DNA of 64,000 nucleotides from Synaphobranchus kaupii (lineage: Eukaryota; Chordata; Actinopteri; Anguilliformes; Synaphobranchidae): positions 58,489,027 through 58,553,026 of the forward strand of contig CM056378.1 of the NCBI GenBank assembly GCA_029718625.1, read 5' to 3'. The position numbers and the translations under genes are program-made. Within the stretch, counting starts at the first letter, position 1. Every line of letters begins with the position of its first letter. This document shows positions 22,166 through 34,170 of this stretch, one piece after another. The notes under the pieces were generated by a model. That model worked only from the letters and a program-made list of their open reading frames with translations. It had not been told where the DNA came from and ran no database searches.

Positions 22166-22904
22166 CCACATATTGGACGTGTTTCCAAAGTTAATTCAAT
22201 CTGCTACTGCCGTTTGGGAGAAAGGAAACTACAACTGCAATTCATAATGCAAGAATGTACCCAGATCTACCCTTGTTACATTTGGCAGCTCCGGCTGTGA
22301 GATCTTGTCCCCAAAGTCTATATACATGTCAATAAAACAAAAGAGAAAATTACAACAAATAAAAAGAACAAGATCCAAGCCCAATTAAATTGTAACACTG
22401 CAACTGTGTATTCTATCATACATTTCTAATGATGCTTTTTTAGCTGAAGAAGTGAGAACACAGTGTAATCTATACTTAATTTTTTTTTCTCACGGTAAGA
22501 TCATAAATTATAATGTGGGATCACAAGAAAGATTTCCAAGATAATTTATGCTTTTTAACACTATCTCCATCAGTCAAAACAGTTGTAATTCAACCAAAAC
22601 TGGCTTTTGCCCTTTTTGGAACTTCTATTACTAATTAGGCTCCCAAATGCAGTTGGAGTACAAGACCAGAATGTATGAGGCAAATTACTACAACTGCTCC
22701 ACCTCTTACACATGACTACTGAGCTCAGCATATTGTTCCTGCTTCTCTGTGAAGATTCTTCATGCAGAAGCACGCTTGTTAGATTTTGGGCTCTATTTTC
22801 CGCCCGTTGCAGGGCACACTGGGCGGGGCTACTGAATTTAGCTATTTTCGTGACCAGAGGTGAGAAGCCCACAGCTCATAGCACGCTGCGCATGTTGAAA
22901 ATGG
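22166..22904. other. No gene recognised
   Basis: A/T-rich sequence, then a GGGCTCTATTTTCCGCCCG block near 22790 that may be a decayed terminus of a TIR element related to the GGGCCCTATCTT family. No coding region. Confidence 0.3.
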
Positions 22905-23220
22905 GTTGTGTAGCGCTGCGGTGGCACAGTGGCAAAAGCGCCAACTCTGAGTTGCTGCAGTTGCACACCGAGGATCAGGGGTTCGAGCCCTGAGGGAGTG
23001 CCAATTAGGCGGTCATTCTTGAGGGGAGGGACTCGGTGAGGGAGAATGGTCGCGTACAAGCGGCCCGGGCGAGTTGGAACCACGGTCAGGAGCTCAAAGG
23101 AGTCCTCCTTCCTACTACCAGGGTTGTGTAGCAGCAAATTCTCAAGTGGTTGCTACATGGGGAATTGAATAACTTAGGGGTACAATTAGCAACGGGGAAA
23201 AAAAAATTTAAAAAGAAAAG
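22905..23220 (+). repeat. tRNA-derived SINE, about 315 bp
   Basis: A box TGGCACAGTGG (22922-22932) and B box GGTTCGAGCCC (22980-22990) are correctly placed for a Pol III promoter. A tRNA-unrelated body and an A-rich tail (GGGGAAAAAAAAATTTAAAA) follow. The orientation is plus. Confidence 0.8.
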
Positions 23221-24036
23221 AAAATGGGTTGGCTTAGGCTGAATATTTATCAGTGGATGTGTTCCAGCTGGATCAAATTACCTATTTTGAGTCAATTTAA
23301 TATACTGCCTATACTGCCAAGTTCCCACTGCCAAGAACAGTGGGAGACAATATATCTATTTTGCATTGATATCGCAAAAAATGTATACTAGTAATGCATT
23401 CGTTTCACAGTGGAATGTCTAAAATTATGAACAAACTAGGCCTACTTAATGCTGGAGTATGCAACCTTTTTTTGGAAAGATATCAGGGAAAGGTCATGCT
23501 TAGCTGGTAGCAGTCATAGAAAATACTGCTGTGAGAGAAATCCAGCACCATACAATGTGTTTACACCCTCAAATTCTGCATTCATGTTTTCAAAACAAAG
23601 TGGCACATGACATAAACCAATCATAGAGATAGACCGGTTCACCTCACAAACCAATCAACACTGAGCGTTTCGCGTTCACCAGCTAGACATTTCACCAACA
23701 ATGGCAGAGAAGCGACCTGTTACACCGGCGTTATTGCACACAAAGTAAAAGAAAAGGGATTTGGATAAAGCTCGCTCGAGAACTAGAGTAAACATAGGTG
23801 CTCATTTCAGAAGGTGGTGAGACGTTTGGGAGGGGATTAGTTTAAAGACAGACGTGGAGTTCCCATTGTACTCACTGGACAAGTAGGTCAACACTAACTC
23901 ACAACTAACTAACAACTAATTTACCAGTGGACTTTTTGTAATTACCTATAATCAATAGTAGCTAGGTTGCTATTATACTTAACGTTACTTCGTTTGGCGG
24001 CTAGTTTTTGGAAGAAGGAAACGTTTATCCGTCGTA
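23221..24036. other. No gene recognised
   Basis: A/T-rich unique-looking sequence with short GTTAGC motifs near 23970. No supported feature. Confidence 0.35.
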
Positions 24037-24038
24037 TA

Positions 24039-24952
24039 CAGATCCTTTCCAAAACATTTGAATATCATGGAAAAGTTTTTTTTTTCCATAATTCCATTCA
24101 AAAAGTGAAACTTTCATAGATTATAGATTCATTACACACAAAGTGAAATATTTCTAGCCTTTATTTGTTTCATTTTTCATAATTTTGGCTTACAGCTCCA
24201 GAAAACCCCCAAAACAGTATTTCAAGAAATTAGAATTGTGTGAAAATCAGCATTTACTTCAGTTATTTCAGAGAATGAATGTTTTAGACTGAGTGACACA
24301 CTATCATCTAATTTACTCAAAACACCTGCAAAGTTTATCTCAGTTTGGTTCAGTATGGGGAAGACTGCAGACTTGATAATTGGCCAGAAGACCATCATTG
24401 ACACCCTCCAGAAGATGGGTAAGCCACAAAAGGTCATCGCTAAGGAGGCTGGCTGTTCACAGAGTGCAGTGTCCAAGCATATCAATAGAAAGTTTAGTGG
24501 AAGGGAAAAATGTGGCAGGAGAAGGTGCACAAGCAAAAGAGATGACCGTAGGCTTCAGCGGATTGTCAAGCAAAGATGATTCCAAAATTTGGCGGAGATG
24601 CAGAGGGAGTGGACTGAGGCTGGAGTCAGTGCTTCAAAAACCACCACGTACAGACGTATCCGGGACATGGGCTACAACTGTCTGATTCCTCGAGTCAAGC
24701 CACTCCACTCATTCTCTAAAATAACTGAAGTAAATGCTGATTTTCGACACACTATTCTAATTTCTTGAAATACTGTTTTGGGGGTTTTCTGGAGCTGTAA
24801 GCCAAAATTATGAAAAATGAAACAAATAAAGGCTAGAAATATTTCACTTTGTGTGTAATGAATCTATAATCTATGAAAGTTTAACTTTTTGAATGGAATT
24901 ATGGAAAAAAAAATTTTTTCCCATGATATTCTAATTTTTTGGAAAGGATCTG
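24039..24952 (+). mobile_element. Internally deleted Tc1-like element with long TIRs
   Basis: Inverted repeats of about 240 bp (24039-24280 and 24707-24952, outer end CAGATCCTTTCC) are flanked by TA at 24037-24038 and 24953-24954. The 425-bp middle holds only the transposase N-terminus. At 914 bp against about 1.5 kb for full Tc1 elements, it has lost the catalytic domain. Confidence 0.92.
24355..24705 (+). pseudogene. Tc1 transposase DNA-binding domain only
   Basis: Reads MGKTADLIIGQKTIIDTLQK, then PQKVIAKEAGCSQSAVSKHI and CTSKRDDRRLQRIVKQR: both helix-turn-helix parts and the GR/AT-hook-like region of a Tc1 transposase. One in-frame TGA follows KQR. Reading past it gives WTEAGVSASKTTTYRRIRD and GYNCLIPRVKP, where the right TIR begins. 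No DDE residues remain. Confidence 0.88.
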
Positions 24953-24954
24953 TA

Positions 24955-26400
24955 GATCGCATTAGCTAGTCGGCTATAGCCATGCGTGTCAGCTGTAGCC
25001 AGATAATGCCTGATTCAGTCTAATGCTACACAAACTCAGTGTGATGCAAAAACTGAAAAGATTCTGTTGTTTTACCTGGACTCTTGTAGCTGACATTACT
25101 GTAACGTTAGCTATACCAGTCTGTAATCCTGCAATTGTATCTAGAAAACTCTGATTCATGTTCAGGTCTGTGGAAGCAGTAGGGTTTGGGGTGTGTCTCT
25201 ATCTGTGGGCAGGACCAAGGGGTGTTATGACTTTGAAATATTTTGACAACAAATGCGACCATTTTACAAAGTTGCATACTCCTGTGATGGAGGGGAAGGG
25301 GTCGGAGAACCAGACGCGACAGTACGGGGATCTAAAAGCTACCCACCAAAGTGGACTAAGCACAAGTTCAAAGGGGGGAAACAGGAAACACGAACAGAAC
25401 AGAAAAATACTCCTACAGAAGATAACCCCCAGCGTATAAGCAAACAGAAAACAACCCAGAAAAGAGGGTTAATACTAACTCGTAGACATGAGCAGAAATA
25501 GCAAGTGAAAGAAAACCTCCAGCTCAATGTAAAATAAATGAGCTAAAATAAAAGGAGGGATAGAAAAAAGGTAACGAAGGTTACAGCCTCCAATGAGGAC
25601 TGGGAGAAAACCAAGGAAAGAAACTTTCTGAGAAATGGAAAAAGAAAACCCTTAGGACGAAATCCCACGAAGCTCAGATAATAGTAGAACAACAATCTTT
25701 AACTATTATACGCAGTAAAGAAGTTGTCTACACTAAGTGTCTATACTGAAATTACAGGCTAGAGCATCACCAGACTTTACACAGAAGCATGGATCAGAGG
25801 AAACGCCATGCTTATATAATGGCAAACGCCTGAAACTAATCAAGACTAATAGGTCTCTAGAGGAAAAGAAAAAACTATGTGAGTGCCCTCTAGCGGCCAA
25901 AAGTTGCCACAACCGCCAGAAAAGTAGAAGCAGGCTTAAAACCATGACTCCACCTTTAATCCTTTGTGTTTTCGTCATATTGTTTTGTTATAGGATATTT
26001 AAGTGCTGTGTTTGCATCAGATTGCGTCAGTCAATAAATTCTATAAATTGTCACTAAACTGAGCTGAAGATATCATAATAAAATGTCCACCATATACTGA
26101 AACAGCCCATGCAGAAACTAGCGTATATTTATTTTTAAATGACCAGCTAAACAACCGTTAACAAATTATTCCAAAGCTTGCAACATTATGCATTGATATT
26201 ATGCTCAAACATTTCCACTAATCAAGCATTCTATTGTGCATTTGTCAACGTCACGTGTGAATAAATGAAAATCAGAAATACAAGTTAATCCATCTGTCCA
26301 TGCTTGCCAAGGGCGTATGTCTTAATTCATAAGCACCATCGATCGCTACATTGACTACGTTTACATGCACACCATATTCCGAATAAGGTCAATATTCTTT
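24955..26400. other. No gene; purine-rich, possible minus-strand LTR
   Basis: 25160-25960 is purine-rich on the plus strand and has the look of fish LTR sequence read backwards, but no TG...CA boundary with duplication was found. Near 26352, GTTTACATGCACACCATATTCCGAATA resembles the end of a TIR element whose partner may be CATATTCCGAATAACGTG at 32610. Confidence 0.35.
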
Positions 26401-27594
26401 TTAACTCTATAGGCTTTGGCCCCCTAGTGGTGGGACGTATCCGTCCCAATTTTTTATAGTGTTCATATTTCTCTTAAATTCTAAATTATAACGTTAATAA
26501 AAGACGGAAATTTCGACGCAAAATTGTTAAAAACAGTCACAGCCTGCGAACACATTCGTTTATATGCTTATCAGCTCTCAGGTTACACTACAGAGCCATA
26601 AAGCAGCAGGGTGCTAATAGCCCAACCCACTTTTTTTATTTGTTTACAGCCTTCACCTCGCGGCAGTCACAGGCAATAAAATGCATATCACAAAAACTTT
26701 TGGTACAGTTTCTACACGCTAAAAAATCAAGATCCGATTTAGGAACAATTGTATGTTATTGAAAATTTGTATAAATAAACATTATGTGTTTTTTCCCTGT
26801 GCTCACTTCACTATGCATACAACCGATGTGCTTCCGGTTTTGTATAAATATATTTTATTTTCTACAAAATCTCTTCGTAAACATGTTTAATCAACCAAAT
26901 ATTTTACCTGGTTATGTAGTTATAACTGTTTTCTGAAGAATCCTGAACGCTTTTTCGTAATCCATTAATCCATTGCCCAGCAAAATCTCCATTTCCACAG
27001 TGCGTACCAATCGCATTTGCCTTTGTACTACGTTACCACCGTTGCGTAAAAACATTACTAGACTGCTTCAGGAATGATCTAACGTAAAACACGTAGATTA
27101 TCTTCGACGGGGTTTCCTACCCCTTTAAATGAAGTAAAAGATGTCATATTCCAGCGACTGGGAACGGCGCTGTATCCACGCGTAACGACAGCCCATAGGG
27201 TAATGGCGGTATGCGCAATCGGCCCCATGACTGTGAAGTTAGCATCAAATTTGTCGTGAAGTCACATGCGCTTTATTTCTGAGCTTGTGATGGGAGGGAT
27301 GGACTTCATTGCTGTTCACGGACGTTTTTAGCCTATCCAGATAAAATTAGCCCTGTGTTAGCTGCATATAGGCTACAATATAGGCTACATTTTCTCTTAC
27401 GCGTGCGTGGTTTGTTGTACTGAGCAATTGCGCTGGTCACATTTCGTTGCTGGAGCGAAAAATTATAGTTTTTATCCGAGAAAATGGCCAAGAAGACCGT
27501 TTATTTCACGGTTGCTCAGGTATTGGAGGAGCTGGACCGCAGTGATTCCAGCGGTGAGGAAGGCGAGTCCTCAGGGGCAGAGAGTAAAGACTAG
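26401..27594 (+). mobile_element. Probable 5' end of a piggyBac-like element
   Basis: Begins at TTAA (26401) followed by CTCTATAGGC and a subterminal hairpin, GGGACG-TATC-CGTCCC, as in piggyBac family ends. The N-terminus of a transposase-like ORF lies 1.1 kb inward. A right end was not found, so the element is truncated or interrupted. Confidence 0.5.
27484..27594 (+). pseudogene. piggyBac transposase-like N-terminal fragment (36 aa)
   Basis: MAKKTVYFTVAQVLEELDRS followed by an acidic Ser-rich run (DSSGEEGESSGAESKD), then TAG. A short hydrophobic helix followed by D/E/S-rich residues is the usual N-terminus of piggyBac (PGBD-type) transposases. The catalytic core is absent downstream; the sequence turns into TA- and TTA-rich microsatellite. 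Confidence 0.5.
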
Positions 27595-28090
27595 TAGCAG
27601 AAGCGGCGTTCGAGGAAGGCAAGACCCGTTTCTGTTCTCTTTGAATATATATATATATATTCAATGTATATGCACACACAAATAATAATAATTATTATTA
27701 TTATTATAGTATCAACTGTCTGAAGCGCTATTATCTAGAGTATTTTTAGTTTCATGATCAATGGATTGTCGCAGAAGTTCGCTAGTTAGCTTTTATGTTG
27801 TGACAAGCAGGAGAGGAGCACATTGCCTGCTAAGGGGGGAGGGGAAGAAATGGAACAGAAGTAGACATTACTGTGCCTTGAAACATCGGGTTTGCAGCGT
27901 TCATTTTCTGTCCGTTTTTTTGTGCAGAAACCAACCCATGGGCCATTCTCAGTGCTTTATTTCACGATTTCAGTCAAGACATAATATTATAATAATGTAA
28001 TTTAGTTTTTAGTTATCTAAAATGAATCCATAAATCCTAGTTGGCTACAATTCCCAATTATGTGGGAGCTAATATCAGAAGCACTGGATG

Positions 28091-28132
<42 letters not shown>

Positions 28133-28890
28133 TTTACAGTATTTCACTTAAATGTATTTCCATTTATTTCCAGTATTTCCATTTTAAATGTAAAGCAGAT
28201 TGGTTAGATAACATTAGGGCAAGTAATCCTGTTCGGAGAGGTATTTGGGCACTTTTGGGCACAATTTCGGCACAATTTGTAAGAGCATACTCTCATACAC
28301 ATATATACAAAACATGTGTAGGTTTATTTTCTTTACATTTTGTATTACAAAAACTGTTTTAATAGAAAGATAAAGTTTTCTGATGATTGACATGCCTGGA
28401 CAGAAAGATATGCACATGTTTTATATTTGGAGAGGTTTGGATAAATATTGGGACACTGGGCACAGTTTTGGAAAAATTACCAATGGATAAGGAAAGCCTG
28501 TAGATATCTTTACCAAATTCTATACACTTGTGGACAACATATCAGTGCACTAGTGTAAGGAATTCTGGCTTGCTCCAGTACTTTGAAGTTGAAATAGTCA
28601 GTGCTAAACTGTAAAAACACAAGGCGTTTTGTTCTTTTTTTTGTGTATTATGTATAAACTGTATGTGACCATTTTTACATAAATTTATTCTGATGCAAAT
28701 TTCTGAATGGTTCAAGCCTCTTCTTTCATTGAAACTTTCAACCATGGATGTGCAGTGAATAGTTTTTGAGATATTGGCACTTAATTGACACTAGTAAAAA
28801 CTAGGCGAAAATTGGGCAAAATGGGCAATATTCCAAATAAAGTGTTTACATGCTCAGTAGGGTGTTGAGCTCTGCGAATATTCTTGTATA
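27595..28890. other. A/T-rich, microsatellites and a dispersed repeat
   Basis: Holds TA repeats at 27647-27660 and 28090-28125, an ATT run near 27684-27705, and the second copy of the 10390-type repeat at about 28680-28820. No gene. Confidence 0.6.
28090..28125. repeat. (TA)n microsatellite
   Basis: About 18 consecutive TA units. Confidence 0.95.
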
Positions 28891-28891
28891 C

Positions 28892-29354
28892 CAGCGGTGC
28901 ACAAACTGTGGGGCACGACCCAAGTTTGGGTGGCGGGAGATATCTATTGGGTCGCGGAATCGTGTAGGCTAGGCTACAGCAATATTTCAATGCGATTAGG
29001 CCTATAATGAACAAAGTGTTAGTATTCAGTAATGTTTACTCTGCATTTGTACAGCCTACCGTGCGAAAGCTCTGCACGAAACACAGCCGGGGGGCGGGTT
29101 CCTAAATCACATGCGGTCCCCAAGTAATACTAGACCAGTGCGAATAGTGGATACAATTCTGTTAATTTCACTATATGCTTTTTGTGATTAATTGCCTGTT
29201 AATTTCAGTAATTTGTCCCATTTAGCTTTTTTAAAAACATGGCTATTGTCAGCATTTTAACAATGAATTGTTAATGAATGAAAATTACATTAGCGTCGCG
29301 AAAAGTGTGGATTGATATCCATGGGTCGTCGCTGAAAAACGTTGTGCACCCCTG
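28892..29354. mobile_element. 463-bp non-autonomous hAT element
   Basis: Ends CAGCGGTGCACAAAC (28892) and GTGCACCCCTG (ending 29354) form the CAG.GGTGCACAA TIR of hAT elements. Flanks TTGTATAC and CTGTATAT agree at 6 of 8 positions, consistent with an aged 8-bp duplication. No ORF of note lies inside. Confidence 0.78.
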
Positions 29355-29829
29355 CTGTATATGTACATGTTAATCGGCCTATTCCGAATAAACTAGGACA
29401 TGCTTGTTCTTTTCCCACTATAATTCCCTTTTCCCAAAAAGGTTTGGAAGATGCTTGCTTTTGCGTTATATTGTGTTGTCTTCTTAGCACCTCATAATAA
29501 ACATAATTTAACAAGAACACTCGTTTTCATTCACATCCTCAATAATGGCAGACAAGAGCGCAAGGAAATAGCAAATGGAGCTACAGTTAACATCTTGTTG
29601 GAGGTGAGTCCTTCGGTGTTTAGCGGCAGTATTCTGGGTTGGAGGCCAGCGGAGTAAGCACCACCGGCTCTCCTCCCCGACTGCAGCCGAGCACCAGCCC
29701 GGGTGAGGGCCCTTAATTGGCAAATTCTGTTTCGCTTATGACTGCGATTGGCAGTCATAAGTTACTGACGGGGGACACCACGAGAAGGTGTTTGCCATGT
29801 CCACGTGGACGTCGCAATAGCTAAAACCG

Positions 29830-31980
29830 TGCTGGGATGCGGAGTGCGAGAACCTCTACCGCGAGAACCTCTACCGTGTTTTCCTTCGGGCTCCTGCCGG
29901 AACCGAGTCAAACAGGGCTGCTACAGCCCTGTTGTCAAGACTTGGCCGGAGGAGACAAGAGCGCTGGGAGGAAGCTGTCAATTCCATCGACTTCTCGCAC
30001 TCCAGCCGCAAGGCATGGAGTATCCTGAACAACCTCACTGGCAGGTCAAGACACTCCCCTCGTCACTGCCCCATTTCTGCAAATAAAATCGCATCACAAT
30101 TTGTGAAAAATGGGGTATACGAGGGTAAAGACCGCGAGTCATCACGACTCGTGGCAAAAGAAGTGTCTGACCTCTGGAGGGCCCCAACATCTAGCAGCGA
30201 TAACATCTCCGGTGAATTCACACCGGAGGAGTTTGCTGCCGCCGTCCAGCACCTAAAGCCAGGAAAAGCTCCGGGCCCTGATTCCATCTGCCCGGAGCTT
30301 ATACTCCATGCCGCACCTGCCCTGAAGTCCTGGTTAAGAGCTTTCCTCTCTTCCTGCTTGCGCCAACTCAAGATCCCCAAAATCTGGAGAAGAGCCCTAG
30401 TTGTCGCGATCCCTAAACCGAATAAGCCTGAAGGGGATCCTAAGAGCTACCGTCCCATCTCCTTGCTCTGCATCCCCTTCAAGATCCTCGAGCGTCTTAT
30501 CTACACCCGCGTCGAACCGATCGTCGACCCGCTGCTCCCTCGGGAGCAGGCCGGGTTCCGACGCGGGAGATCGACCGTAGACCAAGTCACTTTGATGACT
30601 CAAGACATCGAGGACAGCTTTTCGTTCAAGAAGAAGGCCGGAGCCGTTTTTGTCGATCTGACGGCTGCCTATGATACCGTATGGCACCGCGGCCTCACCT
30701 GCAAGCGGCTCCGCCTGCTGCCGGACAGGCACATGGTCAGTATGATCCTGGAGCTTGTCCGAAATCGCAGCTTTAACCTCACCACCGGTAGCGGACAGCA
30801 AAGCAGGTTATGACGCCTCAAGAACGGCGTCCCCCAGGGATCTGTCCTGGCCCCCCTCCTCTATAATATCTACACTTATGACTTGCCTGATACAGTCTCG
30901 CGGAAGTATGCCTATGCGGATGACCTCGCGTTGGTGTACTCCGCTGGAGACTGGCAGTCATTGGAGGGGACTTTGAGCCAGGACATGCAGACACTAGTGG
31001 CATACCTCTGGAAATGGAGGTTGAAGCTCAGCGAGGCAAAGACGGTGTCGGCGGCCTTCCATCTTAACAACAGGGAGGCTAAACGTGAGCTCCGAATATA
31101 TATTGGCGGAACACCCCTGCCATGCTGCGCTGAGCCAATTTTCCTCGGCGTGACATTGGACAGGTTGCTCACGTTTCGCCGACACCTTGAGTCACTGCGC
31201 AAGAAGTTAACATCTCGTGTGGCATTGATGAGGCGACTAGTCGGGTCAGGCTGGGGCGCCGACGCAAGAACATTGCGTACGGCAGCCCTGGCCCTTGTTT
31301 ACTCGACTAGTGAGTACTGCGCACCGGTATGGTGTCGCAGTGCCCACACCCGCTTCATCAATACGCCCATCAACGAAGCCTTGCGCATCGTGACAGGATG
31401 CCTGCGTCCCACTCCCATGGACAATCTTCCCATTCTTGCAGGCATCCAGCCCGCTGGGCTTCGCCGCACGGGAGCCACAGCACGTCTCGCGTGCCGGGCC
31501 GTGGAGCCAAACCATCTGCTCCACGAAAGGCTCGCTGTAATTGCTGAGCCTCCCCGGCGCCTTAAGTCGAAACACCCATTTGTGCCTGCCGCACAGGAAT
31601 TCCTGCAGCAATGCAGTGATCTTAACATCAGTGCAGCACGGTGGGCGGATTACATCTGGAGCACGGAGTGGGAGGAGAACACCTCTAGACTCCATGACTT
31701 CATCCCAGACGTCGGTTTTCCCCCTATTGGGGTGGACCTGCCTAGACTGGCATGGGTGAGGCTTAACCGCCTCCGGACCGGCGTTGGGCGCTTCCGCTCA
31801 TCGATGCACAGATGGGGCTTGGCTTCTTGCGCAGCCTGCGAGTGTGGCGCGGAGGAACAAACCGCAGACCATGTCATCCTGGACTGCCCGATTTATCGGG
31901 CACCCAATGGGATGCATGGTCTGTCGGTTCTGGATGATGACACAGTGACGTGGCTACTGGAGGTGTGCCCCGAAATATAG
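29830..31980 (+). pseudogene. LINE ORF2 reverse transcriptase, single in-frame stop
   Basis: One frame holds from about 29830 to the TAG at 31978-31980 except for a TGA at 30811-30813. Motifs in order: [80 protein letters not shown], then YAYADDLALV with the catalytic ADD intact, FLGVTLDR, and a C-terminal zinc knuckle, CECGAEEQTADHVILDCP. The upstream endonuclease is missing, and a one-base frameshift lies near 29820. The knuckle and layout suggest the I/R1/jockey group (Nimb possible). The TGA follows GSGQQSRL, between the palm A and palm B motifs. Confidence 0.9.
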
Positions 31981-31987
31981 TCCGGGT

Positions 31988-32046
31988 GAACCCCCCCTAG
32001 GCTCGGGGTGGTAAAAGGATAGCCCCTCGGCCCCGAGCCTGGGGAT
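31988..32046 (+). other. 3' UTR hairpin of the LINE
   Basis: CCCCCTAGGCTCGGGG and CCCCGAGCCTGGGG are near-perfect complements separated by about 25 nt. The hairpin sits just after the LINE ORF stop, where LINE reverse transcriptases often recognise their own RNA. Confidence 0.75.
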
Positions 32047-32134
32047 GTGGAAAAAAGAAGATCCTACCCAAACGAAGAATAGTTAACATCTGCCGGAATT
32101 TGCCATTTGTGCCACATAGAAACTCCCGGAGACA

Positions 32135-32430
32135 ATGGAAGAAAGTTTGATGGTACAATTTACGGATGCAGAGTGGAAAAAAAATTTCTGCACATCAAGA
32201 GGCTCATTCAACAAAGTGTGCATAATGAGGGAAAAGGGTTATGAAACCTTGTGATGAAACAGTAGGCCCTACGTGCCCCTGTGCCACTTGCTATGCGTGT
32301 TGCTATCGTCCTGTACAATTGGGAAGCCGTGCTGAGTATCATGTTTGCAAATCAGTTCGGTGTGCACACATGTACAGTAAAACACTTGGCACTGGTGCGC
32401 ACAAAACCTGCTTCCTTAATTAGTTTGTCA
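32135..32430 (+). pseudogene. Harbinger (HARBI1-like) nuclease remnant
   Basis: The frame from 32135 gives MEESLMVQFTDAEWKKNFCT and SRGSFNKVC, resembling the F.D.EW..NFRMSR.TF..LC start of Harbinger transposases. After a stop and frame change, 32281 onward reads PLAMRVAIVLYNWEAVLSIM and FANQFGVHTCTVKHL, resembling the RVAI.L..L.....Y..I...FGV...TV segment. The catalytic DDE region does not follow. A LINE (29596-32080) lies immediately upstream within the same host sequence. Confidence 0.68.
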
Positions 32431-33394
32431 CACACCCTTTTAAAAATGTCACTATTACAGTGCTTTCTCCCATAAATGAATTCTATTATATTCATGTCTT
32501 TAATTATTTGTAGACATACTAAGTCTGTTTCGTCTTTGCTCTAGAAATGCAAGCTTTTCGCCATTATGGACCGAAGATTCCTTGCAGATTAAATAAATAT
32601 TCCGTTCAGCAGCATATTCCGAATAACGTGTTTACATGACCAAATATTCTGGTTAATACAGGCATATCCAGGTGTATTATTCAGATTTCTAACAATCAGA
32701 ATATTGGCTTAAAGGGATAATTTGGAATTTTGGACATACTGTCTCAATTATGACTTGTCCATGATGTAGTTGATTGATGGAAACCATTTTCCGCTAATTC
32801 CATGCTGTCCCTTCTTTTGGACATACACACGTTGCTAATGCTAGCGCAACTCTATGGCAACCGGTAGCATCCACTACCAAACGTACTTATACACTCAACA
32901 GTGCGGCCAAAGCAAATAAAATACTGATCTAGGACTGCAGGCAATCTTCAAAAGGCCACCAGGGAAGTGGAAGGAGAAGATAATGCGGGGGAGGAGTGAA
33001 GCGATGAGTGGGAAGGGTGACGCAGTTTGGTGCTCCGTGTTGACAGTGGACAGAGACCACAACACTGTGTGTATGGAGATAAGTCGTGGAGGCGGAGTTT
33101 GTGTGTTGGATTGCTTGATAACACTGGATATCTCGTGACAGCAGGGGCAATTTTTAATCATGACGTTTGGCTGTAGGCTATTACACTTGAATTCACTTAA
33201 TTAATTTGATTAATGCAATGTATATTGAATGTCTTTGTTTGATATGTTTGTTTGTGTGTTGTGGGTCTGCCCCGCTGTCTATGTCTTTTTTGTTGTTGCT
33301 AGTGGCTACAACTGAAGTTCCCTAGCAGGAAAATAAAAGCTATTCTATTCTATTCTATACAGTGCTCTCCACTATTATTGGCACCCCTGGTAAA
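32431..33394. other. No gene; repeat ends
   Basis: CATATTCCGAATAACGTGTTTACATG near 32610 mirrors the motif at 26352. GGAAAATAAAAGC followed by TATTC repeats at 33328-33357 is the tail of a short retroposed element. A block at 33360 (CAGTGCTCTCCACTATTATT, GGCACCCCTGG) begins a mariner-type MITE that is interrupted by the LTR element at 33400. Confidence 0.5.
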
Positions 33395-33614
33395 GATGAT
33401 GTTAAGGTGTTCGGGACAGGGACCCAATCGCAGACCAGGATAAGGCAAAATAATGGTTTATTACAGTCCAAGGTCAGAAGCCGGGTGATCAGAAAAGCAA
33501 GGTACAAAGGCGAGGTCTAAGAAAACAAACAAGGGTCAAAACCAAAGTGTCAGAAGGGCAACCAAAACAAAAATGATAAGCAGGCTCGGAACTCGGAAGG
33601 TATAGGAAAATTTA

Positions 33615-34170
33615 TGTTAGAACAGTGTGGGACTCTGTAATGAGTATATATACATATAAAAGGAATTAGTGCATAAGCAGGCTTATATGAATGTGTGTCT
33701 AAAGGAGAAAACGTGCAGCCAAGCACCGGATGTACTGACCTGTGTGACTGAAGGTCAAGGGAGTACCTTGGTGGGCAGTTGGTGATAAAACTGAGAAAAC
33801 AATCATGTAATGATCTGTGTGACAGAAGGTCAGGGAATTCCTTAAGTAAGCAGTTAATGGTAGGACTGAGAAAATACCCAGAGAAGGATAACCAAATGTG
33901 CACATCAATATGCTATAGACGTTTTTATGATTGGTAATTAAGCTAAAAAACCTGAAGTAATGCATATATTAAGGAGGTATCAATGTATGCAGCAGGCGAT
34001 TGGCCATCGGACATTCTAAGATAGGAGGGTCTATACATGTTTTAACTGTATAAAACCTGTGGAATAAGACTGAAAGGGTGTGACTTCATGAACTCACCCA
34101 GCTTTGTTAATCACTAATAAAGTTTGTACGAAAATGGCAAGCTCCTGTCTCTGAGAGAATTCTTCTAAGA
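33615..34170 (+). mobile_element. Probable retrovirus-like solo LTR
   Basis: Begins TGTTAGAACAG, contains a TATA-type CTGTATAAAACC near 34048 and an AATAAAG polyadenylation signal near 34115, and ends about TTCTTCTAAGA. A 30-bp-scale repeat (CTGTGTGACNGAAGGTCA with GGGCAGTTGGT or AAGCAGTTAAT) occurs twice in the U3-like part, as enhancer repeats do. The target duplication is unclear, so the ends are approximate. No coding sequence. Confidence 0.5.

Larger units (their letters stand above)
29596..32080 (+). mobile_element. 5'-truncated LINE (I/R1/jockey-like) with 11-bp TSD
   Basis: Flanked by identical AGTTAACATCT at 29585-29595 and 32081-32091. The 2485-bp insert carries most of an ORF2 and a short 3' UTR with a strong hairpin. 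It sits inside Harbinger-like sequence, whose text resumes straight after the right duplication. The G/C content is clearly higher than that of the flanking DNA. Confidence 0.9.

Noticed and set aside
22905..23000. tRNA gene
   Set aside because: A and B boxes are present but the arms do not fold as a tRNA, and a SINE body with an A-rich tail follows.
29932..31980. Host gene with long open frame
   Set aside because: All motifs are those of a LINE reverse transcriptase, and the segment has an 11-bp TSD.
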